DNA of 64,000 bases from Asterochloris sp. CNOR1 (Eukaryota; Chlorophyta; Trebouxiophyceae; Trebouxiales; Trebouxiaceae): the NCBI GenBank assembly GCA_963969365.1, contig OZ017754.1, forward strand, positions 2,170,001-2,234,000. The letters are read 5' to 3'. Positions 1 to 11,757 of this stretch are shown here, piece after piece. The notes under the pieces were generated by a model. That model was given only the letters and a program-made list of their open reading frames with translations. It made no database searches and was not told where the DNA came from. Position 1 is the first letter of the stretch. Every line of letters begins with the position of its first letter. The position numbers and the translations under genes are program-made.

Positions 1-3000
1 ATCCTTCAAGGCACCTGCGCCGGACACCCTGCCAACATCCTGGTGGACTCAGGTGCCTCCATGGACTTCATCAACCACCGCTACATGGCCAAGCACAGAC
101 TACCCAAGACCAAGGAAGACCCCCATGGGCGTGTCACGCTTGCAGACGGCAGCGTGCGCCCATGCACCCAGATTAGCGACAACACCGTCACCCTCAGTGG
201 CTACCAGACCTCGTGCCACCTCCACGTCACAGACCTCGGCCCCCATGATCTCATCCTGGGACAACCATGGCTCCAGAGCAACAACCCTGACATCGACTGG
301 GCACAGCGCACCTTGCGGCCAAGAATCCAAGGACCTGAACGCCCAACACAGATCATAGTGGCCCCCAGCAGTGAGGCACCAAGGACAACTTCTTCTGAGG
401 ACATCCCAGTCATCTCCTCGTTGCAAGCCTCCAGAGCACTCAGACACGGCGCCAGCGGCTATCTTGCCCTGGTGCGCACCGCAGAGACAACCACCGCAGA
501 GACAACCACCGCAGAGACAACCACAGTGACCCCGGCACCACAGACTTCACACGCCCAGCTACAGGAGGTGCTGAACCGGCACCGAGGCGTCTTCCAGCCT
601 CTTCCCAGTAAACTACCACCAAGGAGGGACGTTGACCACCACATCGACCTGGAACCTGGCGGCGCCCAACCATATCAGGGCATCTACCGCATGTCCCCTC
701 TGGAGCTTGGAGAGCTGCGCAAGCAGCTGGACGACTTGCTGGAGAAGGGCTTCATCAAGCCCAGCAAGTCCCCCTTTGGAGCACCCATCCTCTTCGTGCA
801 CAAGAAGGACGGCGGCCTGCGGATGTGCATCGACTACAGAGCGCTCAACAAAATCACTGTGAAGAACCGCTACCCCATTCCACGCATTGATGACCTCCTG
901 GACCAACTCAGTGGCGCCAAGGTGTTCTCCAAGCTGGACCTGGCCAGTGGCTACTGGCAAGTCCGCATCGCTGAGGGCGACACGCACAAGACGGCCTTCC
1001 GCTCACGCTATGGTCACTTTGAGTTCCTGGTGCTACCCTTTGGGCTCACCAATGCGCCAAGCACGTTCATGACCCTCATGAACCAAGTGCTCAGGCCCTT
1101 CCTGGACAAATTCGTCGTGGTCTACCTTGACGACATCCTCATCTACTCCAAGTCCCCTGAGGAGCACGCGCAGCATGTGGAGGCTGTGCTCAGTGCCTTG
1201 GAGCGGCACCACCTCTACGCCAAGGCCTCCAAGTGCCAGTTCGGCATGGCTGAGCTGGACTTCCTTGGCCACACCATCAGCGGGGCAGGCATCAAGGTGG
1301 ACGCAAGGAAGGTGAAGGCCATTCTTGATTGGCCTGACCCCTCAGACGCCCACCAACTCCGGTGCTTTCTGGGCCTCGCGGGCTTCTACCGGCGCTTTGT
1401 CAACAGGTTCTCCCACATAGCAGCGCCACTGACCAACATCACCGGCGCCAAGGCAACTTGGCGATGGAGCGAGGTGGAGGCCAAGGCCTTTGCTGAGCTC
1501 AAGCATGCTCTGACAACCACACCAGTCCTGGCCACACCTGACTTCGCCTACCCCTTCGAGCTCTACACAGACGCCTCCCAGTTTGCCATCGGGGCCACGC
1601 TGCTTCAGGACCAAGGCAATGGACTTCAGCCCATCGCCTACGAGTCTCGCAAGCTCAACTCCGCCGAGCGCAACTACCCCATACATGAGCTGGAGCTACT
1701 GGCGGTGATCCATGCTCTTCGCACATGGCGCTGCTACCTGGAAGGATCCAAGTTCCGCGTCAACTCAGACCACCTCAACCTCAAATACCTCACCACTCAG
1801 CGCAACCTGTCCCGGCGACAAGCTCGCTGGCTGGAGACACTCCAGCAGTTTGACCTGGACATCCACTACAAGGCGGGCAGTGACAACCTCGCAGACCCCC
1901 TCTCCCGCCGCCCAGACCTCCATGCCATCACTGGCACCTTCCAACACAACCTTATGGAGCGCATCAAGTCGGCCTACGAAGGCGACACCTACCTGGAGGA
2001 GAGTGGAAGGCAAGTGCTTGAGGAGTTGGACGGCGTCTGGCGCAAGGAGGGTGCAGTCTACGTGCCAGCTGGTGCTAACCTTCGCCAAGACATTCTCCGC
2101 GAGTACCACGACACCCCCTTCTCTGGACACCTGGGCATGGACAAGCTGCTTCGAGGAGTCTCCAAGGACTTCTGGTGGCCACACCAGCGCGATGATGTGG
2201 CTGACTATGTCAGGACCTGTGACTCCTGCCAACGCAACAAGCCCCTCAACCGCGCACCCCGCCGGCCTACTTCAACCTCTGCCAACACCAGAGCACAACT
2301 GGGAGCAAATCACCATGGACCTGATCACAGGACTCCCCACCACCTCCGAGGGCCATGACACCATCCTTGTCATTGTGGACCGCATGTCCAAGATGATTCA
2401 CTGCTCCCCAACGCGCAAGACAGTCACTGGTCCTGGCCTGGCCGACCTTGTCATCAACAACGTCTTCCGTTACCATGGACTACCACGCATCATCATCTCA
2501 GACAGAGACCCCCGCACAACCAGCAACTTCTGGCGAGCCCTCTTCAACATCCTTGGCACCAACCTGAGGGTGTCCACCGCCTTCCACCCTCAGACTGATG
2601 GCCAGACGGAGCGTGCCAACCGCACCTTGGAGGAGATGCTGAGGGCGTTTGTCAACCGCCGCCGTGACAATTGGGACAAGCTCCTACCACTCATGGAGTT
2701 TGCCTACAACAATTCAGAGCAAGCCTCCACCAAACAGACGCCATTCTACCTCAACTCTGGGAGACACCCCCTGCTACCTGTCAACTTGGACGTCCCGCCT
2801 AACCGCAACGCGCCCACAGCGCAAGCCCTGGCACAACACCTGAGGGACACCCTAGAGCGAGCTCAGGCACACCTCGCGAAGTCACAGGAGAGGCAGGCCC
2901 ATCAGGCCAACAAACGCCGCACCGATTTGGAGTTCCAAGTGGGTGACCAAGTTCTGCTATCCAGACGCAACCTGCGCCATGGCAAACTGGACGCCGTGTG

Positions 3001-3633
3001 GCTGGGACCCTATCCCATCACAGAGCGCATCTCCCGCACAGCCTATCGCCTGGGGCTACCTGCCGACATGCGGATGCACCCAGTCTTCCACGCTTCGCTC
3101 CTGAAGCCATACAAGGGCGAGCTGCCCACAGCAACTCCACTGCCACCCTCATCTACCACCGAGACAAACACGCCAACTCAGTCTACGCCGCCCTTGCCTA
3201 CACCAGACCTCAGCAGTGGCCAGCCAACTTCTGAGTTCCAAGCAGAAGCCATCCTCAAGCGCCGACGCCGCAAAATTGGTGACAAAACTGTGGAGGAGTT
3301 CTTGATCAAATGGCGGGACCGAGGCAACCAGGACAATTTGTGGATGCCTGTGGAGGACGTGGACCAAGGCCTGCTGACCAACTTTAGACGCCTCCCCAAG
3401 GAACTTCAATACTAAAGGGGGGAAGGATGCAGCACACTGCTGCCTTCTAGACCCTACCAGACCCTATCAGAAGCTTCCACTGCACCTGCTAGAACCTTCC
3501 TTGATTTTCCTTTCTTTCTATTATAATAATATGAGAGTATATATAGCACTCTGGCACTTCACCAACATTCCTTGACACCTTTGAACACCGTCTCAGAGCC
3601 CACCGTCCACCGTACGCTGTAAGCGAGGCCACA
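1..3633 (+). mobile_element. Ty3/gypsy chromovirus, subtype A1, 5' part outside window
   Basis: Right-hand part of an A1 element that begins before the window. In order it carries protease, reverse transcriptase, RNase H, integrase (with its zinc-binding region and catalytic core) and a C-terminal chromodomain, then a purine-rich tract and a 206-bp LTR. It is nearly identical to the A1 copy at 6642-11472, so it is young. It is broken, with about one break visible in the part seen. Its LTR runs straight into integrase-region pol sequence of another copy at 3634, so it sits nested inside that A2 element. Confidence 0.93.
3428..3633 (+). repeat. 3' LTR of A1 element (206 bp)
   Basis: Begins TGCAGCACAC and ends GAGGCCACA (TG...CA), preceded by the purine tract AAAGGGGGGAAGGA. 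It contains a TATA-like ATATATAG stretch. It matches the LTRs at 6642-6847 and 11267-11472. The next five bases, CACCT, would be the right target-site copy; the left copy lies outside the window. Confidence 0.93.
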
Positions 3634-5332
3634 CACCTTCCAACACAACCTTATGGAGCGCATCAAGTCGGCCTACGAAGGCGACACCTACCTGGAGGAG
3701 AGTGGAAGGCAAGTGCTTGAGGAGTTGGACGGCGTCTGGCGCAAGGAGGGTGCAGTCTACGTGCCAGCTGGTGCTAACCTTCGCCAAGACATTCTCCGCG
3801 AGTACCACGACACCCCCTTCTCTGGACACCTGGGCATGGACAAGCTGCTTCGAGGAGTCTCAAAGGACTTCTGGTGGCCACACCAGCGCGATGATGTGGC
3901 TGACTATGTCAGGACCTGTGACTCCTGCCAACGCAACAAGCCCCTCAACCGCGCACCCCGCCGGCCTACTTCAACCTCTGCCAACACCAGAGCACAACTG
4001 GGAGCAAATCACCATGGACCTGATCACAGGACTCCCCACCACCTCCAAGGGCCATGACACCATCCTTGTCATTGTGGACCGCATGTCCAAGATGATTCAC
4101 TGCTCCCCAACGCGCAAGACAGTCACTGGTCCTGGCCTGGCCGACCTTGTCATCAACAACGTCTTCCGTTACCATGGACTACCACGCATCATCATCTCAG
4201 ACAGAGACCCCCGCACAACCAGCAACTTCTGGCGAGCCCTCTTCAACGTCCTTGGCACCAACCTGAGGGTGTCCACCGCCTTCCACCCTCAGACTGATGG
4301 CCAGACGGAGCGTGCCAACCGCACCTTGGAGGAGATGCTGAGGGCGTTTGTCAACCGCCGCCGTGACAATTGGGACAAGCTCCTACCACTCATGGAGTTT
4401 GCCTACAACAATTCAGAGCAAGCCTCCACCAAACAGACGCCATTCTACCTCAACTCTGGGAGACACCCTCTGCTACCTGTCAACTTGGACGTCCCGCCTA
4501 ACCGCAACGCGCCCACAGCGCAAGCCCTGGCACAACACCTGAGGGACACCCTAGAGCGAGCTCAGGCACACCTCGCGAAGTCACAGGAGAGGCAGGCCCA
4601 TCAGGCCAACAAACGCCGCACCGATTTGGAGTTCCAAGTGGGTGTCCAAGTTCTACTATCCAGACGCAACCTGCGCCATGGCAAACTGGACGCCGTGTGG
4701 CTGGGACCCTATCCCATCACAGAGCGCATCTCCCGCACAGCCTATCGCCTGGGGCTACCTGCCGACATGCGGATGCACCCAGTCTTCCACGCTTCGCTCC
4801 TGAAGCCAAACAAGGGCGAGCTGCCCACAGCAACTCCACTGCCACCCTCATCTACCACCAAGACAAACACGCCAAATCAGTCTACGCCACCCTTGCCTAC
4901 ACCAGACCTCAGCAGTGGCCAGCCAACTTCTGAGTTCCAAGCAGAAGCCATCCTCAAGCGCCGACGCCGCAACATTGGTGACAAAACTGTGGAGGAGTTC
5001 TTGATCAAATGGCGGGACCGAGGCAACCAGGACAATTTGTGGATGCCTGTGGAGGACGTGGACCAAGGCCTGCTGACCAACTTTAGACGCCTCCCCAAGG
5101 AACTTCAATACTAAAGGGGGGAAGGATGCAGCACACTGCTGCCTTCTAGACCCTACCAGACCCTATCAGAAGCTTCCACTGCACCTGCTAGAACCTTCCT
5201 TGATTTTCCTTTCCTTATATTATAATAATATGAGAGTATATATGGCACACTGGCACTTCACCAACATTCCTTGACACCTTTGAACACCGTCTCAGAGCCC
5301 ACTGTCCACCGTACGTTGTACGCGAGGCCACA
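3634..5332 (+). mobile_element. Ty3/gypsy subtype A2, 3' remnant split by the A1 insertion
   Basis: Continues pol from just before the integrase zinc-binding region, through the integrase core and chromodomain, to a purine tract and an A2-type LTR at 5127-5332. Its diagnostic variants match the A2 copies at 13490-17320 and 20642-24472 (constant offset of 11988 to the first), not the A1 copies. The 5' part lies beyond the A1 element, outside the window. Broken, with about one break in the part seen. Confidence 0.92.
5127..5332 (+). repeat. A2 LTR (206 bp)
   Basis: Same ends and length as the A1 LTR, with a distinct A2 signature (TTTCCTTATATT and GTACGTTGTACGCGAGG instead of TTTCTTTCTATT and GTACGCTGTAAGCGAGG). 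Its last base is also the first base of a 21-bp inverted repeat. Confidence 0.9.
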
Positions 5333-5439
5333 GCTTGTGCCACATCATGGATAGTAGGTAGCTGTGTGCTACAGCGATGGTGTGGTCTCTGCGATGGTGT
5401 TGTCTCCGGTGACTTAGGATCCATGATGTGGCACAAGCT
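5332..5439. repeat. 21-bp perfect inverted repeat at the A2 LTR edge
   Basis: Arms at 5332-5352 and 5419-5439 are exact reverse complements; the left arm starts AGCTTGTGCCACATC. The 66-bp spacer holds the last 22 bases or so of an LTR-B and one unit of the linker minisatellite. Copies lie at the corresponding places near 17320 and 24472. Confidence 0.88.
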
Positions 5440-5890
5440 GTGGTAGTCCTTGAGGTGTTGTGGTCTGGGAGTTGCTGCCCAAGGGTCACCCTTGCCTGAG
5501 CCGGTCCGCTCTAGTCCAGATAAGGAGGTGAAGGTGTTGGTCGGTTGATGTGGTAGGTGGGTCGTGTGTAGTAGAGAGCTGAGTCAGTGGCTTGTGCCAG
5601 GCGCATGGCGTCGTTGACGGTGGATGGCCGCTGAAGCTCCACGTGGAGGCGGATCTGGGGCTTCAGGCCCTTCACAAACTGGTAGATGGCGTCCGCGGGG
5701 TGCATGTGTGGAACTTCCAGGAGCAGGCCTGAGAACTGGTTGGCGTAGTCTGTGACAGAGGTGCGTTGCCTGAGGTTCTCCATGTTGTCTCTGGCGATGC
5801 GCTCAGCATCAAGGGTCTGGAAGGCCTCAAGGAAGGCAGCCTTGAATGTTGTCCAGGTGGTTGGTGGGCTTCCGGAAGCTTCTTGGGTGC

Positions 5891-6147
5891 TGTTGAGAGG
5901 CAGTCAGACCCGACATGCCAGTCCAGTCTGTGAGAGTGTCCCACTTTGGTCAAGAACATTCTAAAATCTACCCTGCATGTTCAAGAAGCCTCTGGAACAG
6001 ACTCTTCTGGAGCCTCCACATCAACTCATAGCAGCTTCCATGAACTAATATGCTTTGACCGTTGACCAGTTTTAACAAGGGCCTTGGGCCACACACACTT
6101 CACTTCTGTAACACATTTGCTAGCCAGCCACCGCCAATCCTTCAACA
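5891..6147 (-). repeat. Solo LTR of copia-like family C (257 bp)
   Basis: Begins TGTTGA and ends TCAACA. It is flanked by the direct repeat GGTGC (5886-5890 and 6148-6152) and splits a family-B gag. The uninterrupted gag at about 28131-28347 gives the empty site. It matches the LTR at 29683-29940. Copies: 17879-18135, 25031-25287 and 26641-26897. Confidence 0.9.
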
Positions 6148-6240
6148 GGTGCGCCACCAGGTTCTTGCAGCTCCAATGAGGAAGGACACGGCGTGGGGCA
6201 CGGCCTGTGCGGTGCCCAGGAGTCCGAGAGGGTGAGGTAG

Positions 6241-6486
6241 TGTGGCCCAGGGGTTACATGGTTGCTATGGACTTGGGCCCTGAGGCCAGGTACAAGGATG
6301 TGAGGTGTGAAAAGTATGAGAGGTCTGCTAGCAAGGTGAACAGAGTGCTATATATACCATATTATTATCAATATTTATGAAGGTAAGCTCATGGAAGGTT
6401 CTGGCAGGTGCAGTGGAAACTTCTGGCAGGTGCAGTAGAAGTGTCTGGCAGGTCTGGTAGGTTCTAGTAGGTAGCTGTGTGCTACA
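6241..6486 (-). repeat. Family B LTR (246 bp)
   Basis: On the minus strand it runs TGTAGCACAC...GGGCCACA and is preceded by the same purine tract as family A. It carries a TATATATA-like box. On its plus-strand left side lies GGTAG within gag, the same junction as at 26986-26990. Copies: 18229-18474, 25381-25626, 26991-27236, about 28571-28815, and 29052-29297. Confidence 0.9.
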
Positions 6487-6641
6487 TCCTTCCCCCCTTT
6501 AATACTGAAGCTCCTTGGGGAGGGCTCCATGTTGTGTGGCGCACGTTGGGATGTGCCAAGTGCATTGCGTTGCTGTGGTCCAATGTGGTCTGCGTTGGTT
6601 GCTCGGGTCCTTAGATTCTTGGCCGCAAGGTGCACTGTGCT

Positions 6642-6847
6642 TGCAGCACACTGCTGCCTTCTAGACCCTACCAGACCCTATCAGAAGCTTCCACTGCACC
6701 TGCTAGAACCTTCCTTGATTTTCCTTTCTTTCTATTATAATAATATGAGAGTATATATAGCACTCTGGCACTTCACCAACATTCCTTGACACCTTTGAAC
6801 ACCGTCTCAGAGCCCACCGTCCACCGTACGCTGTAAGCGAGGCCACA
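6642..6847 (+). repeat. 5' LTR of whole A1 element
   Basis: 206 bp, TG...CA. Contains an AT-rich promoter-like block (about 6730-6770, with ATATATAG) and a short 3' part. Matches the 3' LTR base for base as read by eye. Confidence 0.94.
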
Positions 6848-6881
6848 ACTTGGTTTCGGAGGTTCTGTTCGATCATTCCCC
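6848..6881 (+). other. Putative primer-binding site and leader of A1
   Basis: The 34 bases between LTR and gag start ACTTGGTTTCGGAGG. The same leader, in reverse, follows the family B LTRs at 28570 and 29051, so A and B share it. It begins near TGG, as expected for pairing with a tRNA CCA end, but I could not match it to a known tRNA. Confidence 0.55.
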
Positions 6882-7730
6882 ATGGACCCAGCAGCCATGC
6901 AAGCCAAGATCGGGGAGCTCGAGGCTTCCCTGGCAACAGTCACCGGTGCCCTGCAACAGCTCAGCACACAGCAGGCTGCCCACTCAGCACCCAAGCAACC
7001 CAAGCCACCTCAGCCAGAGAAGTATGAGGGAGACCGCCGCAGTGGTGCAGCATCCAACTGGCTGCACCAGATGACACTCTACCTCACCATCCTGGGCATC
7101 CTGGACACCGCCCACGCCATCCCCCACGCAGTGTCCTTCCTCATCGGAGCTGCCAGAACCTGGTGGCGTGCTCAGGAAGCTTCTGGAAGCCCACCAACCA
7201 CCTGGGCAGCCTTCAAGGCCTCCTTCCTTGAGGCCTTCCAGACCATCGATGCTGAGCGCATGGCCAGGGACCGCATGGAGAACCTCAAGCAACGCACCTC
7301 TGTCACAGACTACGCCAACCAGTTCTCAGGTCTGCTCCTGGAAGTTCCAGAGATGCACCCTGCGGACGCCGTCTACCGCTTTGTGAGGGGGCTGAAGCCC
7401 CAGATCCGCCTCCACGTGGAGCTCCAGCGCCCAATCACTGTCAACGACGCCATCCGCTTGGCACAAGCTGCTGACTCAGCACTGTACTTCACGCGGCCCA
7501 CCTACCCTGTCAACCGGCCGACACCTTCACCTACCTACATGGGGCCACAGCCCATGCAACTTGGCGCTCTGACCCGCCCACCCAAGCTCTCACCAGCAGA
7601 GCGTGAGCGCCTGTACAGAGAGGGCAGGTGCTTCCGCTGCCGCCAGCCTGGACATCTTGCTGAGGAGTGCACCTACTTCAACACCACGCGCCCCACATCA
7701 TCCTCATCACATGAGCAACCAAAAAACTAG
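6882..7730 (+). CDS. A1 gag polyprotein
   Basis: A 282-residue open frame 34 bases after the 5' LTR. The N-terminal third is Gln/Ala-rich and probably helical. The middle is a capsid-like retrotransposon gag domain (about residues 60-190, with the tryptophan-rich stretch and the [10 protein letters not shown] region typical of this family). The C-terminus has one CCHC zinc knuckle ([14 protein letters not shown]) for nucleic-acid packaging. It ends 77 bases before the pol ATG and lies in another frame, so pol is not made by simple read-through. Degenerate gag relatives occur in the family B copies. Confidence 0.9.
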   Translation: MDPAAMQAKIGELEASLATVTGALQQLSTQQAAHSAPKQPKPPQPEKYEGDRRSGAASNWLHQMTLYLTILGILDTAHAIPHAVSFLIGAARTWWRAQEASGSPPTTWAAFKASFLEAFQTIDAERMARDRMENLKQRTSVTDYANQFSGLLLEVPEMHPADAVYRFVRGLKPQIRLHVELQRPITVNDAIRLAQAADSALYFTRPTYPVNRPTPSPTYMGPQPMQLGALTRPPKLSPAERERLYREGRCFRCRQPGHLAEECTYFNTTRPTSSSSHEQPKN

Positions 7731-7807
7731 CTGGCCAGCCTGGTCACACAGGCTTTGGGCACAGAGCTGCGCCGGCACACATCCAAAGCCACATCGGAGT
7801 CGCCACC

Positions 7808-10800
7808 ATGATCACACCACCATGCCACCCAGACCTGCTCATCCTTCAAGGCACCTGCGCCGGACACCCTGCCAACATCCTGGTGGACTCAGGTGCCTCC
7901 ATGGACTTCATCAACCACCGCTACATGGCCAAGCACAGACTACCCAAGACCAAGGAAGACCCCCATGGGCGTGTCACGCTTGCAGACGGCAGCGTGCGCC
8001 CATGCACCCAGATTAGCGACAACACCGTCACCCTCAGTGGCTACCAGACCTCGTGCCACCTCCACGTCACAGACCTCGGCCCCCATGATCTCATCCTGGG
8101 ACAACCATGGCTCCAGAGCAACAACCCTGACATCGACTGGGCACAGCGCACCTTGCGGCCAAGAATCCAAGGACCTGAACGCCCAACACAGATCATAGTG
8201 GCCCCCAGCAGTGAGGCACCAAGGACAACTTCTTCTGAGGACATCCCAGTCATCTCCTCGTTGCAAGCCTCCAGAGCACTCAGACACGGCGCCAGCGGCT
8301 ATCTTGCCCTGGTGCGCACCGCAGAGACAACCACCGCAGAGACAACCACCGCAGAGACAACCACAGTGACCCCGGCACCACAGACTTCACACGCCCAGCT
8401 ACAGGAGGTGCTGAACCGGCACCGAGGCGTCTTCCAGCCTCTTCCCAGTAAACTACCACCAAGGAGGGACGTTGACCACCACATCGACCTGGAACCTGGC
8501 GGCGCCCAACCATATCAGGGCATCTACCGCATGTCCCCTCTGGAGCTTGGAGAGCTGCGCAAGCAGCTGGACGACTTGCTGGAGAAGGGCTTCATCAAGC
8601 CCAGCAAGTCCCCCTTTGGAGCACCCATCCTCTTCGTGCACAAGAAGGACGGCGGCCTGCGGATGTGCATCGACTACAGAGCGCTCAACAAAATCACTGT
8701 GAAGAACCGCTACCCCATTCCACGCATTGATGACCTCCTGGACCAACTCAATGGCGCCAAGGTGTTCTCCAAGCTGGACCTGGCCAGTGGCTACTGGCAA
8801 GTCCGCATCGCTGAGGGCGACACGCACAAGACGGCCTTCCGCTCACGCTATGGTCACTTTGAGTTCCTGGTGCTACCCTTTGGGCTCACCAATGCGCCAA
8901 GCACGTTCATGACCCTCATGAACCAAGTGCTCAGGCCCTTCCTGGACAAATTCGTCGTGGTCTACCTTGACGACATCCTCATCTACTCCAAGTCCCCTGA
9001 GGAGCACGCGCAGCATGTGGAGGCTGTGCTCAGTGCCTTGGAGCGGCACCACCTCTACGCCAAGGCCTCCAAGTGCCAGTTCGGCATGGCTGAGCTGGAC
9101 TTCCTTGGCCACACCATCAGCGGGGCAGGCATCAAGGTGGACGCAAGGAAGGTGAAGGCCATTCTTGATTGGCCTGACCCCTCAGACGCCCACCAACTCC
9201 GGTGCTTTCTGGGCCTCGCGGGCTTCTACCGGCGCTTTGTCAACAGGTTCTCCCACATAGCAGCGCCACTGACCAACATCACCGGCGCCAAGGCAACTTG
9301 GCGATGGAGCGAGGTGGAGGCCAAGGCCTTTGCTGAGCTCAAGCATGCTCTGACAACCACACCAGTCCTGGCCACACCTGACTTCGCCTACCCCTTCGAG
9401 CTCTACACAGACGCCTCCCAGTTTGCCATCGGGGCCACGCTGCTTCAGGACCAAGGCAATGGACTTCAGCCCATCGCCTACGAGTCTCGCAAGCTCAACT
9501 CCGCCGAGCGCAACTACCCCATACATGAGCTGGAGCTACTGGCGGTGATCCATGCTCTTCGCACATGGCGCTGCTACCTGGAAGGATCCAAGTTCCGCGT
9601 CAACTCAGACCACCTCAACCTCAAATACCTCACCACTCAGCGCAACCTGTCCCGGCGACAAGCTCGCTGGCTGGAGACACTCCAGCAGTTTGACCTGGAC
9701 ATCCACTACAAGGCGGGCAGTGACAACCTCGCAGACCCCCTCTCCCGCCGCCCAGACCTCCATGCCATCACTGGCACCTTCCAACACAACCTTATGGAGC
9801 GCATCAAGTCGGCCTACGAAGGCGACACCTACCTGGAGGAGAGTGGAAGGCAAGTGCTTGAGGAGTTGGACGGCGTCTGGCGCAAGGAGGGTGCAGTCTA
9901 CGTGCCAGCTGGTGCTAACCTTCGCCAAGACATTCTCCGCGAGTACCACGACACCCCCTTCTCTGGACACCTGGGCATGGACAAGCTGCTTCGAGGAGTC
10001 TCCAAGGACTTCTGGTGGCCACACCAGCGCGATGATGTGGCTGACTATGTCAGGACCTGTGACTCCTGCCAACGCAACAAGCCCCTCAACCGCGCACCCG
10101 CCGGCCTACTTCAACCTCTGCCAACACCAGAGCACAACTGGGAGCAAATCACCATGGACCTGATCACAGGACTCCCCACCACCTCCGAGGGCCATGACAC
10201 CATCCTTGTCATTGTGGACCGCATGTCCAAGATGATTCACTGCTCCCCAACGCGCAAGACAGTCACTGGTCCTGGCCTGGCCGACCTTGTCATCAACAAC
10301 GTCTTCCGTTACCATGGACTACCACGCATCATCATCTCAGACAGAGACCCCCGCACAACCAGCAACTTCTGGCGAGCCCTCTTCAACATCCTTGGCACCA
10401 ACCTGAGGGTGTCCACCGCCTTCCACCCTCAGACTGATGGCCAGACGGAGCGTGCCAACCGCACCTTGGAGGAGATGCTGAGGGCGTTTGTCAACCGCCG
10501 CCGTGACAATTGGGACAAGCTCCTACCACTCATGGAGTTTGCCTACAACAATTCAGAGCAAGCCTCCACCAAACAGACGCCATTCTACCTCAACTCTGGG
10601 AGACACCCCCTGCTACCTGTCAACTTGGACGTCCCGCCTAACCGCAACGCGCCCACAGCGCAAGCCCTGGCACAACACCTGAGGGACACCCTAGAGCGAG
10701 CTCAGGCACACCTCGCGAAGTCACAGGAGAGGCAGGCCCATCAGGCCAACAAACGCCGCACCGATTTGGAGTTCCAAGTGGGTGACCAAGTTCTGCTATC

Positions 10801-11254
10801 CAGACGCAACCTGCGCCATGGCAAACTGGACGCCGTGTGGCTGGGACCCTATCCCATCACAGAGCGCATCTCCCGCACAGCCTATCGCCTGGGGCTACCT
10901 GCCGACATGCGGATGCACCCAGTCTTCCACGCTTCGCTCCTGAAGCCATACAAGGGCGAGCTGCCCACAGCAACTCCACTGCCACCCTCATCTACCACCG
11001 AGACAAACACGCCAACTCAGTCTACGCCGCCCTTGCCTACACCAGACCTCAGCAGTGGCCAGCCAACTTCTGAGTTCCAAGCAGAAGCCATCCTCAAGCG
11101 CCGACGCCGCAAAATTGGTGACAAAACTGTGGAGGAGTTCTTGATCAAATGGCGGGACCGAGGCAACCAGGACAATTTGTGGATGCCTGTGGAGGACGTG
11201 GACCAAGGCCTGCTGACCAACTTTAGACGCCTCCCCAAGGAACTTCAATACTAA
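7808..11254 (+). CDS. A1 pol polyprotein with chromodomain
   Basis: 1148 residues. Domains in order: aspartic protease (DSGAS near residue 27); a Thr/Glu-rich linker with three 15-bp repeats; reverse transcriptase (YLDDIL box near residue 390); RNase H (starting about residue 535, YTDAS); integrase with zinc-binding region and catalytic core; and a C-terminal chromodomain (about residues 1085-1140), expected to steer integration to modified chromatin as in other chromoviruses. Domain order RT-RH-IN marks it as Ty3/gypsy. The stop lies immediately before the purine tract of the 3' LTR. Confidence 0.95.
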   Translation: MITPPCHPDLLILQGTCAGHPANILVDSGASMDFINHRYMAKHRLPKTKEDPHGRVTLADGSVRPCTQISDNTVTLSGYQTSCHLHVTDLGPHDLILGQPWLQSNNPDIDWAQRTLRPRIQGPERPTQIIVAPSSEAPRTTSSEDIPVISSLQASRALRHGASGYLALVRTAETTTAETTTAETTTVTPAPQTSHAQLQEVLNRHRGVFQPLPSKLPPRRDVDHHIDLEPGGAQPYQGIYRMSPLELGELRKQLDDLLEKGFIKPSKSPFGAPILFVHKKDGGLRMCIDYRALNKITVKNRYPIPRIDDLLDQLNGAKVFSKLDLASGYWQVRIAEGDTHKTAFRSRYGHFEFLVLPFGLTNAPSTFMTLMNQVLRPFLDKFVVVYLDDILIYSKSPEEHAQHVEAVLSALERHHLYAKASKCQFGMAELDFLGHTISGAGIKVDARKVKAILDWPDPSDAHQLRCFLGLAGFYRRFVNRFSHIAAPLTNITGAKATWRWSEVEAKAFAELKHALTTTPVLATPDFAYPFELYTDASQFAIGATLLQDQGNGLQPIAYESRKLNSAERNYPIHELELLAVIHALRTWRCYLEGSKFRVNSDHLNLKYLTTQRNLSRRQARWLETLQQFDLDIHYKAGSDNLADPLSRRPDLHAITGTFQHNLMERIKSAYEGDTYLEESGRQVLEELDGVWRKEGAVYVPAGANLRQDILREYHDTPFSGHLGMDKLLRGVSKDFWWPHQRDDVADYVRTCDSCQRNKPLNRAPAGLLQPLPTPEHNWEQITMDLITGLPTTSEGHDTILVIVDRMSKMIHCSPTRKTVTGPGLADLVINNVFRYHGLPRIIISDRDPRTTSNFWRALFNILGTNLRVSTAFHPQTDGQTERANRTLEEMLRAFVNRRRDNWDKLLPLMEFAYNNSEQASTKQTPFYLNSGRHPLLPVNLDVPPNRNAPTAQALAQHLRDTLERAQAHLAKSQERQAHQANKRRTDLEFQVGDQVLLSRRNLRHGKLDAVWLGPYPITERISRTAYRLGLPADMRMHPVFHASLLKPYKGELPTATPLPPSSTTETNTPTQSTPPLPTPDLSSGQPTSEFQAEAILKRRRRKIGDKTVEEFLIKWRDRGNQDNLWMPVEDVDQGLLTNFRRLPKELQY
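8321..8365 (+). repeat. 15-bp minisatellite in the protease-RT linker
   Basis: Three units of GCAGAGACAACCACC encoding AETTT. The A1 copy at the window start has the same three units (481-525); A2 copies have two; the related family B linker has five or six diverged units. It is a length-variable region of the polyprotein. Confidence 0.9.
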
Positions 11255-11266
11255 AGGGGGGAAGGA

Positions 11267-11472
11267 TGCAGCACACTGCTGCCTTCTAGACCCTACCAGA
11301 CCCTATCAGAAGCTTCCACTGCACCTGCTAGAACCTTCCTTGATTTTCCTTTCTTTCTATTATAATAATATGAGAGTATATATAGCACTCTGGCACTTCA
11401 CCAACATTCCTTGACACCTTTGAACACCGTCTCAGAGCCCACCGTCCACCGTACGCTGTAAGCGAGGCCACA
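11267..11472 (+). repeat. 3' LTR of whole A1 element
   Basis: 206 bp, matching 6642-6847 and followed directly by the target duplication GTGCT. Confidence 0.94.
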
Positions 11473-11757
11473 GTGCTCACTCCATGACGAGGTGTAGTAT
11501 TTCGCTGCGAAGACGATGGTGTTGTCCTTGGTGTCTCACCCATGCCTGAGCCAGTGCGCTCTAGTCTGCAGGGTCCTTGGTGTCTCACTGGGGATCTGTG
11601 TTGGGTGGCGAGGTCCTTGGATCTTGTCCGCAAGGTGCGCTGTGCCCAGGTGATGCTCTCTGCGATGGTGTTGTCCTTGGCGTCTCATTGGGTCCACTGT
11701 GATCTGTGATGGGTGTCCAGGTCCTTGGATTCTGGTCCGCAAGGTGCTCTGTAACCG

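Larger units (their letters stand above)
5333..6641 (-). mobile_element. Family B mosaic: linker, gag, solo LTR-C, LTR-B, pol end
   Basis: Read on the minus strand, this is a patchwork of family B. It holds a piece of the protease-RT linker (about 5353-5510), a gag segment (about 5511-6240) interrupted by LTR-C (5891-6147), an LTR-B (6241-6486), its purine tract, and a short pol-derived tail up to 6641. Most of pol is absent. The same mosaic recurs at 17321-18629 and 24473-25781 at fixed offsets. Broken and long defunct as a coding element. Confidence 0.85.
6642..11472 (+). mobile_element. Ty3/gypsy chromovirus A1, looks whole
   Basis: A 4831-bp element with LTRs at 6642-6847 and 11267-11472 that read as identical, flanked by the target duplication GTGCT (6637-6641 and 11473-11477). 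The empty site is preserved at 18625-18629 in the next tandem unit. It has a leader with the putative primer site from 6848, gag at 6882-7730, pol at 7808-11254, and a purine tract AAAGGGGGGAAGGA just before the 3' LTR. No break is apparent. The LTR identity argues for a very recent insertion, later than the tandem amplification of its surroundings. Confidence 0.96.

Noticed and set aside
1765-2232. Long open frames antisense to pol (for example 155 codons here, repeated in every copy)
   Set aside because: They are shadows of the GC-biased pol frame, recur identically with each copy, and show no domain of their own.
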